Origin: Polytrichum commune
Lineage: Eukaryota > Streptophyta > Polytrichopsida > Polytrichales > Polytrichaceae
Length of the DNA stretch: 64,000 nt
NCBI GenBank assembly: GCA_950295325.1
Contig: OX485804.1
Coordinates: 48,298,001-48,362,000 of the forward strand
Direction: 5' to 3'
In this document: positions 31,586-43,678 of the stretch, in pieces
Position numbering within the stretch: the stretch's first letter is position 1
Layout of the letters: each line of letters starts with the position of its first letter
Notes under the pieces: model-generated
Databases searched by the model: none
Told to the model about the DNA's origin: nothing
Seen by the model: only the letters and a program-made list of their open reading frames with translations
Program-made: the position numbers and the translations under genes

Positions 31586-33403
31586 TTCATCTACTGTTAT
31601 GCCCTTGCTGGAGTGAGCACTCCGCAGCTCTTTGTCATGGCTCTGAAGCTTCACACAATTTATCAGCAATTACAATTATATATATATATATATATATTCT
31701 ATTTCCACCTTTCATGGATATCAAATGACCAATGTGTGTTGCTTTGTGAAAAAATGCACATTTTGAACATTTGACATTCTTGCGCATTTAGGGGTTAATA
31801 GAGTTCACCTACAAGTGGGGCTTCCTATGGGTATTGACATGGTTAAACGGACCGATGACTGGGATTTTCCTTGCTCCACTTATATTTGTCCCAACTAAAT
31901 AAACCCTTATCTCACATTGGAGCCCCTTATCGACCCTCATATCCAATATGAGACACTGAAAAGCTATTAGATAGATAGATAGATATGCCAACTTCATGAG
32001 GAACAAAGCATGAATGAGTGTCATTGCCCATGGACTACTACCATCTTTCCATGTAACCTTATGAATCAATTATCTACGCACATTACACACTACACGAAGT
32101 ATAGCATGTTTCTATCTATCACATGCGCTTCCGAAAACAAAACTAAATCAGAGAAGCTTCGATTTTCAATCCAAGTTTTGCTGATGCTTCATCGTACATT
32201 TGCTAATGCAATGGGCTTCTTGTGTAAATCTAATTGAAAGAAGTTGGAGATCATGAAAAATGAATCGATTGACACTGACATATCTTATGGAGCCCAGCCA
32301 TACAATAACAAGCAATGCATTGTCAGCCAATGCAGAGACACACTCATGTCTCTCATCTAGTGTTTACAAATGGGTCATGAAAGGCTAAAGCTGCGCACAC
32401 ACTTGCATAGGACTGAACACACAATGATTCATACGAGATATGACCAAACTCCAAAATTTTGCCCCAAGGATAATTTACTCAAGCATTTCAAAGCATGCTT
32501 CAAAGATGACAAGGACTCAGGAGTGACGGCTATGTGAGATGAGTCCATAATGTGAGGTGGGATTTCCTTTAAGTGGGGTACTAGATGTGGAGATAATAGC
32601 ATTCTCCTATTTGTTGTTGTTTCAAATACCCATGTGAAGCACGGAAGGAAGCATCCCTTGCAGGCTAACTCGAATCGACATGTACGAAAGAAGCACACAA
32701 TTTCAATATTGAGCAAGGAAAAAGGCTTCGAAATAGGCCAGTCATCTCAGCACTTGAATGCTTGAGAAATGGAAGACAAACTATGTGCATGCATGTAAAG
32801 AGATCAAACCTTTCTTCAAAAAGAACTACTACTCCTTTGCACTTGTGCGATCACAAGCTTGCACTTCGGCCATGTGACTGGGAGTGCTTCGATTTGGTCA
32901 TGAAATGGATCACTTCGTTGATTTCGTTTTGCTAAATTTTGTTGTCCTGGGAGAGGGTACTATTGCTTCTGAATCGAACCAAATTTCCGTGCTCTTCCTT
33001 CTGGAACGAACAAAATCTTGCTCAGTTTTGACATGCTTGTCGCTCACCCAAAGTGCTTAGTTTGACTTATAACATTGTTGACACAAATTAGCAAGGACAC
33101 TTGTTCTGTACATTATAAGATCTCAATATATATTGCAATGGAATTTTTACCCCATATCTGTAACTGGTATTTGTGGTACTCAAAACTGCCCTCCACACTT
33201 GTCCGATTCCGGTGTCAGATAGATAGATAGATCGATTGTGCTATTTATGCTTCCTTCCCAAGGAAGCAAGCATAAATGAAGAGTGTCTTCTCCTCCATAA
33301 CATTGTCACCAATTGGTGGAGGGTTTTAATTCCAGTGTGTCATATTAAACCATCATTGGATGTTGGTGCTTCATTTCTTTATGACCCATGAACTGAGGTA
33401 TCT
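31586..33403. other. Non-genic stretch with microsatellites
   Basis: It holds (TA)n at about 31677-31697 and (GATA)n at 31969-31985 and 33217-33232. No gene is supported; short frames (31809-32069, 32010-32237, 32429-32716) have no family features. Confidence 0.4.
33246..33277. repeat. Short hairpin
   Basis: TTTATGCTTCCTT pairs with AAGGAAGC(AA)GCATAAA around a CCC loop. Function unknown. Confidence 0.6.
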
Positions 33404-33559
33404 GTGCCTTTTGGGGACAATGGTCTGCATCAGATGTCTCTATTTGAGTGGTATCTGACAAACCATGTTGTTAAGAACAGACGCCATAATAACATGTGTT
33501 ATGATGAACTTAATCTGTGTGCTCAAAACATGGACACCACTGTTGTGCACACAGTTGAA

Positions 33560-33740
33560 CACAAGAACCTCACTCCGGAGTCTAATTGTCATCTCTACTC
33601 CAAACCTAAAACTTAATATGATAATCTTTGTGATTCGTAATTGTTGATTGGATGAGACAATCCTCATGACGATCCAATGGTCAGAGATGCATGTGGAGTT
33701 GGAAGTGCCCACAAGAGGTATTAACATCATGAAGGCGACA
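33560..33740. repeat. Dispersed repeat R, copy 2
   Basis: It carries 'gttgattggatgagacaa', 'gatccaatggtca' and 'atgtggagttggaagtgccc', the second half of repeat R. Confidence 0.6.
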
Positions 33741-33849
33741 TGTGACTTAATTTAATACTGCACATATTCTTGTCAATGTCCCGCATTGATAAGCATGGGC
33801 ATGCTATGGCTTTACACAAAGAGAATAATCACACCACGTGATGCTAAGC

Positions 33850-34240
33850 TATTTGAGCCTTATGTGGTCACTCTTCTTAACTTTCGTACATGCATTTAGG
33901 TGGTATATGGCAAGGCTTGTAGTTAAGAACATACACTAATAGGACACATGTTACGACAAGATTGGACTATGTGCTTTGAATATAGACAAGATATAAACAT
34001 CATTCTAGAAGGCCATTGTAATATTTTCCAAATTTTTAAAGAAGGAAACAAATCTTCATGTTGATAGTCTCATATAACTTTTTGAATCTTTGGTTTTGAA
34101 ATTTGACATGACAACCTACGTGATTCAAAATTGCTAACAAGATGGGGCAATTTTTGATTTCATCCGATGATCAAAATTGTCTGTGGAGTTGGCAGTGCTC
34201 ACAATAGAGCCGCATACCTAAAGTTCATTGAGTGTCTTGA
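33850..34240. repeat. Dispersed repeat R, copy 3 (most complete)
   Basis: Contains the full order of blocks: 'ggtcactcttcttaactt', 'ggcaaggcttgtagttaaga', 'acatgttacgacaagattgg', 'attgctaacaagatgggg' and 'tgtggagttggcagtgctca'. Non-coding; no TIR or LTR end recognised. Confidence 0.65.
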
Positions 34241-35204
34241 GTTTCCAACGTCCGCTCTAGGAGGTTTTAAGTTGGCGACTTTGAGTGAGTTTACAGGTTA
34301 ACCCTTAAAGGACAAAATGTAGAGCTTTGAAGATTTCTCCCCAATTTTTTCATTTTCATAATTGGCTTGAAATGGGATGTTATTACAAGAATAAAAAATA
34401 ATCATCCTCATAGATTGAATATAGCAATCAATATGTCCTTGTATGCAAAACTTCATATTATTTGAGAGTAATTTGATTGTAGTGATTAAATCTCCACTCC
34501 CAACATGTTGGTTAGGTGGGGCCTCAACTAAAATCAATAATTTGAATCACCTTGTTGTTATTGTTAGTTTTATTGCTTTGGATCTCTAGGCTTGCTTTGT
34601 GTGCATGTCAGATATGGATTGCTTTGATAAATGTATTCCATAAAATCCCTTCAACATGTTTCCTAATTACTCAAATCTAACTGGTTAGATAAGAAGAAGA
34701 TGCATATATTTAGAAAATAAAAGTAATAAAAACGTGAGTCCATTTCATTTCTAATTGGAACTATCCACTTATGTGCTTGCCTCAATGTCAAAAGACATCT
34801 CCAATGTCCAAACATACTCAAATTTCTCATATGTCACCATGCTTTTTATATAGATACAATATAATAGATCACATTCACTTGCTTATATTTTTCAACCAAC
34901 ATGTAAAACCTTTTGAGTTCATCTCCCCAAATTTTATGTATCATTAGTTAAATTTAGAACATGGTTTTTGGACCTAGTAAAGAAATGTGCGAAACAACAT
35001 ATTTGGCCTTACGGTCCTTCAAAAATTATGCTCCTCACATCATCACAAAACTCTTGAATTAAACCTCTAAACGTACACCAATAACCTACCATGTACAAGG
35101 ACAATTATTCATCACTGAGTTGACTACCTATGATTATCTAATAACTTACACCCACGTTATCACAGGTCACTCATGAAATGTTGCAAGCCATTACAGGTGA
35201 GGTA
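34241..35204. other. Non-genic stretch
   Basis: AT-rich, no gene or element recognised. Confidence 0.4.
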
Positions 35205-35580
35205 TTTGGGCCTCGTGTGGTGACCCTTCTTAGTTGGAGGACACCTATATTTAATGCAAGGAGATGAAAAGGCTTGTGGTTACAAATGGACACTAAAACA
35301 AAATATGTTACAATGAGATTGGATCATGCACTCAAAATATTGACAACATTCTAGGTTTCTACATAATTCAATTGAAACTTGGAGGGGTTTATTTGATCAC
35401 TTCTGGAGATTAAAAACCTTCATTTAATCTTCTTACGACATTTGCATCTCAAACTTGGATTTTAGGATTTCAATCAACAATATGCATGCAATTGCTAATT
35501 GAACGAGGCAAATCCCGATCCGATCCAACAATCCAATTTGATTGTGGAGTTGGGAGTGCAAATAATACATCCACGCACCT
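35205..35580. repeat. Dispersed repeat R, copy 4
   Basis: Same block order as 33850-34240, more diverged: 'ggtgacccttcttagttgg', 'aaggcttgtggtta', 'atgttacaatgagattgg', 'tgattgtggagttgggagtg'. Confidence 0.6.
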
Positions 35581-35649
35581 TACACCTTATAGATTGAGAA
35601 TTTACATGCTTCTGGCGCATGTTGCAAGATGACAAAACTATGTTCCTGG

Positions 35650-35860
35650 AAGCTTGTGCATGGGCAAATAGAATCTAATATGATTGTTGTAGAATCCTTA
35701 CAAAAGTTGTGCACTTAGATTCTAATTCTAAAACTTGAATTGATTTTCTCTGCAATTTACGATTGCTAACCGGATGAAATAAGTTTCAAATTGATCCAAT
35801 GGTCCAAATTGTATGTGGAGTTGGACGCACTCATCATAGGGCCAAATACCTTAAAGTATA
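35650..35860. repeat. Dispersed repeat R, copy 5 (3' half)
   Basis: It carries 'gattgctaaccggatga', 'gatccaatggtccaaattg' and 'atgtggagttgga', the second half of repeat R. Confidence 0.6.
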
Positions 35861-36554
35861 ACATTCTAAAATCACTATTTCAGCCAAAACTAACACCATG
35901 AAATCTTGCACAATAAACACACATTGAATTAGTGAATGTCCACCACATAAACATCAAGTTCATGTGTTGGTTTTGGCTCGTAATACTCTGAACAATAACA
36001 CTCTAAAATCTTATAACTTTTCCATATTGAATTCAAATACGACATGCTTTGGGTGCATTGGAATGCCTTTAATGCAAAACATCTAAAACTTCATCAATTT
36101 AATGATAGTGACACACTCATCACTTAAAGTGACGATATTAGCATCATCTACCTTAGACCTTAGAGGATGACCACACGTTCTCAATATGGACACATCTTAG
36201 TCCATACTGCCAAATGAAAGCTATAATTCAACAAAACATGCCTTGTGCATTCTCACTATCACCAATTTAGAGGTGTTTTCCCTTTCTAAAGCCTTCCACC
36301 CCTTCAAATATGCAACTTTTAAAGGGGTGAGTTTCAACTCCTCTATAAGAGAATCAACTATCATTATCTCACAATCTTTGACCAAATAGAATCTTAGCTC
36401 CAATTGTTTCTATGTAGAGTCTTGTGTATTGTGAGATATTAGTTTTGACCCAGATAGAGTGAATGTCTATGACATATAGCGGAATTACTTTTCTCTAAAG
36501 TAATGTGTTTTGGTTTAGCACCCCTTTGTGTTAGTGTTTGGTGCAAGGTAAATG
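35861..36554. other. Non-genic stretch
   Basis: Nothing recognised. The 60-residue minus frame 36403-36221 is without family features. Confidence 0.4.
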
Positions 36555-36880
36555 GGTTTATTCGGTTTATTCGGTTTGTTTTCATGTTCTCCAACTTCTT
36601 CCAATTAAATTTACACTAGCAAATCTACGATGAAGCACCAATGGAAATTGGATTGAAATCGGGCCTCCCCTTATTGGGTATGATTATGGAAGTATGAATT
36701 TATCGATTCCTTAGTTGAATACATGAGTCCTCCCAATTGTGTTTGCTATTGAATGCGGTATAGTTAATAAATTTTGAATCGTAGTCCAATCTCTTTTAAC
36801 ACATGTGTCTTTATGGTGTTTGTTCTCTGATCCTCACCTAACCACAATCCAATCAAATATAGGTGTCCGGACAAGAAAGG
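36555..36880. repeat. Dispersed repeat A, copy 2
   Basis: Aligns with 1-355 (see that entry). It ends shortly before a Tourist-like element at 36935. Confidence 0.6.
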
Positions 36881-36934
36881 ACACCGAATAACACCCACAT
36901 GCATTACAAGTTACAATGCGCGGTCATGCTCTTA

Positions 36935-37491
36935 GGGCTAGTGTAGACTATGGTGAAGAAGTGCACCAGTCAAGAATTTTAGGGAAGTGAAGCAATATGA
37001 TTGGCTACGAAATGGGTTCTTCTCAAGCCAAGATCTACACTACAACCAAGACTTAGTGGGTGGAGAACTTCAAGCATGGATGAAAAAATGACATGATTGC
37101 CAACAGGGCAACACTTTTGCTAGCGGAGTTCTCTAGAGGTCACGTTTCTTCGCGCTAAAATAGCGCGAAGCATTGTATTCGAGTCCTTGCTCTTACACGA
37201 TGAACCACCAGTGCCGGTAGTTTATTTTGTATGTGATTTGATTGGCATACTGGCGAATTTATTATGTTATTTCTTATTGTTGTCCTTGTTATATTATATT
37301 ATGGTTGGGTGCTTGGACAACCTCAAACCCTCGGACAAGAAACTTGACCTCCAAAGACCTCCAACTTGAGGCCTCTTCTTTTTCTTTTTCCCATCTTGTC
37401 TACCAAACCAACCGTTGCCTCAAACAACCTTGTCTTGGGCTGAAATCCTTGACCGACCAATGCACTTCTTCACCATAGTGTAAACCGGCCC
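36935..37491. mobile_element. Tourist-like (PIF/Harbinger) MITE with TTA duplication
   Basis: The left end GGGCTAGTGTAGACTATGG continues as TGAAGAAGTGCAC. The inverse of the right end reads GGGCCGGTTTACACTATGG then TGAAGAAGTGCAT. It is flanked by TTA on both sides (36932-36934 and 37492-37494). TTA target sites and GGG-type ends are known for PIF/Harbinger Tourist elements. The outer TIR is shared with 51483-52033. Frames inside (37187-37478) are non-specific. Confidence 0.85.
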
Positions 37492-37825
37492 TTAAACGCT
37501 AGGAAAGGAGTTCACATGATGCTCCGGCCCTACCAAGACTTAGCAGGTGGAGAACTTCAAGCATGGATGAAAAAATGACGTGATTGACAAGATTGCCAAC
37601 ATGGCAACACTTTTGCTAACGGAGATCACATTTCTTGGATAACCTCAAACCCTCGGACAAAAAACTTGGCATTCTTCTTTTTTCCCATCTTGTCTACCAA
37701 ACCAACCATTGCCTCAAACAACCTTGTCTTGGGCTGAAATCCTTGCCCGACCAGTGCACTTCTTCACCGCAGTCTAAACCGGCCCTTAAAACGCTAGGAA
37801 AGGAGTTTACATGCTCCTCCGGCCC
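37043..37825. repeat. Partial tandem duplication of the Tourist-like element
   Basis: Unit 1 (37043-37530) and unit 2 (37531-37825) start with 'accaagacttag' and end with 'ctccggccc'. Both include the right TIR ('ctaaaccggcccttaaa' at 37776 in unit 2). Unit 1 has 164 bp (37151-37314) that unit 2 lacks, bounded by CTT on both sides. Unit 2 also lacks some pyrimidine-rich sequence present at 37355-37385. Confidence 0.85.
37148..37170. repeat. Perfect 10-bp-arm hairpin
   Basis: CTTCGCGCTA-AAA-TAGCGCGAAG. It marks the left edge of the 164-bp segment absent from the duplicated copy. Confidence 0.85.
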
Positions 37826-38900
37826 GTGTCAATGGTGGTGACGCTCAGTTGCACCGGGAAGCTTGTGCATGGGCAAATGAAGCTAGCTAGTACTGGACGA
37901 CTGCCATAGAATCACTAACTTCCAAGAGTGGTGCAACTGGGGTACCTGAATATACTTGTATGTGAGGAACCCATGCCTATGACGTAGTACCCTCTTAATT
38001 TGTTGGTAGCTGGAGTTGACTCTAGGACACGAGAGCAAGTGGGTTCAGTCGCGTGTCCCAAGCCTCCCTTCAAGTCACCCTTTGTTGAGCTCACCGGCCT
38101 GCTGTGGACCGTCCCCACTAATCTAGTCCTTGGGTCGCCACTTCTTTGCAAATCTTGTACATTTTCATACACCAAGGTAAACGGTGCTGCTAAAACTGTC
38201 ACTCGAGGCGTCAAGGATAGACACTATCTTTAAGATGAAGACATCGCTTTGTGTAGTGTTTTTTTCGTTAGCAATGGACAGGGGATTCCAACACACCAGA
38301 GTATGTCGTGTTTGAATTTCATGTGCGAAAGTTATCAAAGGTTAAAGTTTGAGTTATCGAGAGATGGATCAAGATCAACACGGCGGGAACTTGATGTGAA
38401 GGTGGTGGACGTTTTTTCGTGATCAACATGTGTTTCGTGTGCAGGAATTTGGAGTGTTGGTTTTAGCAACTATCTACCTTTTATGTCTACGATACGTTAA
38501 GCATGAGAGCATAGAAATGACGTCAACTGTAGGTTGGTGTGAATGGGAGAACTTCACCCTGTATCAAAGCGACGAGCTCATATGTAAAATCGATGGCGGG
38601 TTTGGGGCGCATGCTTGAGGGAGAAGGCCTACTGTCTCTTTGTCGGAGCAATCTCAACCTCTCACTAGCATACAAGTTTCAGAACACACGTGTTGTGCAA
38701 CTTAAAATTGATGAATCTACCACATCAGTAAATTTGCATGTTCTTTAATTAGTTGTGCATGATGTGTGCTCGAAAACTCGTTTGATGGTCGTGGACAGAT
38801 GTATGGCAACCATGGCACGAGTGCGATTGTTCTAAGCTTCCAAAAGGTTCAGGTAACACTTTGTTGAGCTCATCTGAATGGGAATGTCCCTACTACAATG
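37826..38900. other. Non-genic stretch
   Basis: No gene is supported. Frames at 38000-38233 (plus) and 38214-37915 (minus) overlap and carry no domain. Confidence 0.4.
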
Positions 38901-39106
38901 ATTCTCCCAATTAGTGCGTGCTACTATTCGAAGTTACGCACTGAAATAACATCTTACTCAGGAGTTCAATCTTTACTAATGAACGCTCCATAGGTTGTTC
39001 GTATATTGTATAACATAAACAACATTTCCTGGTAAATATTACATTCTCATTCAATAGTTTGAGCACTGCATAACTCTGAATAGTAACACACATTAATTGG
39101 GATAAT
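38901..39106. mobile_element. Foldback MITE, family F, with CAATG duplication
   Basis: The left arm ATTCTCCCAATTAGTG and the inverse of the right arm ATTATCCCAATTAATG are followed inward by 'ctattcgaagttacgcact' and its inverse partner. It is flanked by CAATG (38896-38900 and 39107-39111). The inner arms match the foldback at 2699-2918. Non-coding. Confidence 0.8.
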
Positions 39107-39111
39107 CAATG

Positions 39112-40569
39112 TAGTCTTCGGTCTCTGACTTTTTGCAGTTTTATACATGTAGCTTATTGGAGGGCTCGACAGACTATACCGACTCCCTACGAGCATACTA
39201 GAGTCCCAAAGCACACAACCTGCAAAGCTGAAAATTGTACATATATCACAGTGAGTCTAAGTTTACAAGAACAAAACTCATACTTACGTGTCAGGATGTA
39301 GTCACCGAATGTATATATAAACATGAATGTCATGTCATTACTCAACACCTTGGTTATGTTCCATGGGACCAGATATCGAGTGAGCATAATTCTCCTCAAT
39401 GGGCTCGTAGTTCCGAGGTTCCCCATTTATGGGGAACACTCAAGTTGTGAACCGTAGAGTTTTTAGCAAGCAACTATACCTCATCACGGTTTTCTAATCG
39501 TAACCTCTTTCTTTGGAAAGAGACCATCATCTCTAGAGATGCTTAGTAATGTAATGGGATTATGAAACTTAGTGTGTATTAACATCTTGTGTAAAATTAG
39601 CGTGTGTGTTAGTACATGCTTGTAAGTAGTCACTGGGCCTATGGAAACATGAACGTTGGGATTATTATTGGGGCACATGAGAGTACGGGTGTGTATGTAA
39701 ATTTGAGCATCTCCAAATGCAACCAACCAACCCAACCACCCGAGGAATTGAAGACCTACCCTCAAGAAAGGAGGTAGCATGTATAACTGGACTAACTATA
39801 TAATGTACATTATTTGTGCATCATAGGTAGGCGGCGTGATGATAGATTCACCAACATCCGAAAACACTCCACCAAAAGGAGGCCCACCACCCAATCAACA
39901 TACGAGCCCAACATCATGGTGATTCAAACCCACCCTACCTATTGGTTGCCCATATGACTACAAGCATGCAAGTCCCCAAGCACACGTTCCAATGGAATAG
40001 AGTGCTATTCGCTTCAATGAGTCTTCGTGGGTATCAATGTGGCTTTCATCGACCATTTTTCTCATGCACAATAGCGTTGCACAGAATCATCATTGTCACG
40101 GAGAAATCGATGTGCCTATTATTGTTATGGCCACTGCGATTGACAAAGGGTGGGGTTTGCATTAGAGTCCAAGGCCAAAGCGTCTCTTAGACTAAGCAAT
40201 GTTATTGGTTGAGGATACCAAATTGGACCCAAGGAAAGTCCAAAGTATGCAAAAATGGAAGTAGCGCTAATGCGCAGCATAATCCTCATAAGCGTTGTCT
40301 TGTACCCCGTGGACTCAAATATTCACATAGAATTAGTCTGTGAGGTTCCTTGAGGGTGTTTTTTTTACCGTATTCAGATTGGATGTTGAATTTTGTTAAA
40401 CATAGTGGGAAGTGGGCAGTTGTATGGGCAAAGGCTTGAAACTCACAGAAGCTTTCCCCGCAGGTTCCCCACCACTTAAACTATAATCTAGTACCCGATT
40501 GAAAAATGAAGTTGCTTGCTCCTGTTGGTTAATGTTATGAATTATGACATGTTGGTACTTAGGTAATTC
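39112..40569. other. Non-genic stretch
   Basis: No gene or element is recognised. Frames at 39187-39780 and 39942-40190 have no family features. Confidence 0.4.
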
Positions 40570-40770
40570 ACGACCCTTGATAAGTTTGAAACTTATTAAG
40601 CAAGTCTTGGAAATGTGAACGTTTGTGTTTCAAGTGTTGTTATTTGCACTCACCATGTAGTCATTATGTATGTGATTATATATTAAGACCGTGGACATGA
40701 TGCGCGCAAACATTTGACACCATAGTGGAGAACTCAAAGTGGGTGTGCGGCAACAATTTAGTCTGGAACT
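40570..40770. repeat. Dispersed repeat K, copy 2
   Basis: Aligns with 3375-3600 (see that entry). Confidence 0.6.
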
Positions 40771-41934
40771 ATCCAAAAGGTTTGGAATCGATTTAAATCT
40801 TCATACATGACATGACATATCCATATAATTAAAACCTTTTTAATTAAGTCCATGAGGTCCATGTAAACAAGTTCAGAAACTAAAAAAAGCTTAAAAATTT
40901 CAATCAAAACAATTAAACCTTCAAAAAAAGATAAGATTAGCTTGGGTTGAAACCAAACCAAAAAAAAGAACAAAAATGAAAAAAAGCCATATTTTTCAAA
41001 TGACAACTTACAACACGTATTTAACCCCTAAACGCTCAAGCCTTTGCACTTCATTTTCGGGCACCTCTAGCACTAGTGTTGAAAATTTATGTTATGTAGA
41101 AAAATAAGCTTTGTTTTCTTCAAGTCAAACTTGTAAAGGTATGAACTAAACTACCATATATGCTTTTTGTGAAAATTTGACATCAATCAGATTACATCTG
41201 CTAGGTCAAATTGTCATATGAATAAGGCCTTCATTCGGTGGGCAGCTAGAGAAAACTTTATTTTTATTTTTATTTTCATGATCATTTTGGTCATGCCACA
41301 AATTCTAGAAAGTTGGCAACTTTCCCATAATATGTTATGTGGATGGAAAATGAGCTACTCCCAAAAATTTGGGTTTTCTTGAGCAAATTTAGAAGAAGTC
41401 CGTCACCCTCAAAGTTGGAGAGGCCACATGAGGTCATTTCGGGAGATTTTCCCTTTTTCATGGAGCAAGCAACATGTGCACTAAGTATTTTCCAAATCCA
41501 TTTGGTTCACAACCGTCATCATGTCCTAAGGAAAAGAAAAAAAGGTAAAAGAAAAAACCCCACCCAAATTGGGCATCATATGTGAAAGATATTGGCTCCT
41601 AGATTTGGCTCTTGCATTTGAGCAACACATGGAACCGCCTCCCAAAACAAGCAATGCCAACTTATCACAAAATCCTACATGCTTGGAGCATGAGGTTTTT
41701 ATATGTTATCTTGGCCCACATGGTAGTGGGCACCACCCTACACAGTAGATACCTTTCCATCCACGTGTATTGCCACCTAGTGGGTCGCAAACCCTAGTAG
41801 AATATTAGGTGGCGACTCATTTCAGTTGATTGAGCATTTAAGGGTTAAGATCTACTAAAAACACAATGATGATATGTATATAGTATGACTAGTGTTTATT
41901 AGTGAAATAAATAACTTATCATTTAGAATATACA
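40771..41934. other. Non-genic stretch
   Basis: AT-rich. A minus frame (41006-40758) is Phe-rich because of A-rich plus-strand runs, and a plus frame (41337-41585) has no domain. Neither is supported as a gene. Confidence 0.4.
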
Positions 41935-41942
41935 GAGTTTTT

Positions 41943-42277
41943 CTCGGGGGGGGTAGTCATTGGTTGGAGTAGCAATATACGTGCGAACAAATGATAGGGT
42001 ATTCTAAAAACATGGGAGCAAAAATTTATAATTGGGCTTAAGAGTAATATAGGGTATCAAAAATGGCACTGGACATCTTTAAAGTACTATAGGGTATGGA
42101 ATAATAGGTAATTTGAAATTATAAGTAATGCAAGCCATTTTTCTATTAACCCAAAGTAGAAATTTACATAATGATAGCATGTGAAAAAAAAAATTGAAAG
42201 TAATACCCCCCTATAAAATAGTGGTTGTTCGCACCTATATCCTTAACTTTTTAACACACTGCCCCCCCCCCCCCGAG
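41943..42277. mobile_element. Non-autonomous TIR element, CTCGGGG family, 335 bp
   Basis: The left end is CTCGGGGGGGGTAG, and the inverse of the right end is CTCGGGG extended by a G run. It is flanked by a perfect 8-bp duplication GAGTTTTT (41935-41942 and 42278-42285). Inner TIR blocks 'acgtgcgaacaa' and 'ggtgcgaacaa' recur at both ends and resemble 'cacgtgcgttca' of the coding member at 43435. A 13-base C run (42262-42274) sits in the right TIR. Non-coding. Confidence 0.9.
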
Positions 42278-42285
42278 GAGTTTTT

Positions 42286-43344
42286 GGGGAAAAAAACATT
42301 AAGGTCCATAAGGTAGGAAAACCAATGAATGATCAACACTAGTGCACTAGACTAGGAGAAAAATGAGTATTGTGTGGACTCAAAATGACTCATTGTAAAA
42401 TGTTGGCATGAAAAGGATGCAGTGACCGGCCAAATAGGTCTTGTTTCACATCACTTGGGATCACTTTTGGATTTCATTAAGTTAACCATTTTGTGTGTTT
42501 TCATATGCAGAGAAGGATATTTTGATGCTCAAATTGAGGTGACTTTATTAAACAAGTAGTAGGATTTGACCTACTTACATCTTTGAGACAATGTAACTAA
42601 TTATTTACAAGGAATAAAATTATAAAACAACTTGCAGTCCTCATCATTTCCTCTCCATCTGTGAAAAACATTACACAAATTTCAAGCCACTCTTTCTTGC
42701 CAAATTAACTTAATTTCACGGTTTTCCATATTTCTACTTACATCATGAAGTTGATGATATGAGTAGGAAGATTTTAGTGTTTTTATTTATTATGCACAAC
42801 ATTTCTACTATTGTTTGAGTGGGTTTAAAAGTCATTCTAAGAATCTGTTTATGATGTTCATTATTCAGCTTCAAGATTATATTTGTTTCCAATATCGGTA
42901 GGTGGGTCATGATATTGTGGCTTGACAATTGCCTTGAAGTCACCAATTTTAGTGTTGAATATGGTACTCTGATAGAGAATATTCCTATATTGCTACATGT
43001 ATAATTTTCTAGTTATTATGAGCCAACCTAAGCATGGCCCATGGCCCATGTCTAAGTATTGTTACGTGAAGAGAGAGCCAACAACTTTCTTTTGGAGAAA
43101 ACTATTATTGAGATTGATAATTTGGTTTTTATTTCTTTTCATTTCATTTTACATACCTAAATTTGGGTCCATGTCCCCAATTCAAGGGTCAATCCAACTA
43201 AAAACATTTGTCTTTGGGCTATACAATATTTTTTACCATCTCCATCCTCCTCGGGGGGGGGGGGGGGGGGAGGGTGAAAGACTCATAGTGTCTACACAAA
43301 CTCATTTATTAGGAAGGTAGAAATGTAGCAAGCTATTTTATAAT
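42286..43344. other. Non-genic stretch with 18-base G run
   Basis: It contains a G run at 43253-43270 preceded by CCTC. The plus frame 42997-43320 runs through the G run (glycine tract) and shows no domain. No second transposon end pairs with this CCTCGGGG. Confidence 0.4.
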
Positions 43345-43678
43345 TTTGTTCTTTTTGGAGGCAAAAGGCTAAAGAACCAATGCCAATGCATTAACAACCA
43401 AGGAAGACACACCCACTTAGAGGGGAGGCAAAACCTCGGGGAGTGCACCTTTCATTAAAACCTAGAATCACGTGCGTTCACTGCATACTCTAAAAACCCC
43501 CTATATACAAGTTATTTTTTGTGAAATGAAGTAATACACATACAATTGCAACAATAAATATACAAGTGACAATATGTATACACAAAAAAAACATCCATTC
43601 ATATATAGTCATTAACATAAGTATACAAATATACTTTGGAACAATAATCAACCCCTATAATATGTATAACAAAATATC

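Noticed and set aside
37170-37200. 'attcgagtcc' resembling a tRNA T-loop/B-box
   Set aside because: The T-stem does not pair and no cloverleaf is possible.
38000-38233. 77-residue frame in a less AT-rich stretch as a small gene
   Set aside because: It overlaps a 99-residue frame on the other strand, and neither has a recognisable domain or splice context.
41337-41585. 82-residue plus-strand frame
   Set aside because: No homology features; its end is a lysine-rich run from an A-rich tract.
43250-43275. CCTCGGGG followed by a G run as another end of the CTCGGGG transposon family
   Set aside because: The bases after the G run do not match the family and no partner end or 8-bp duplication was found.
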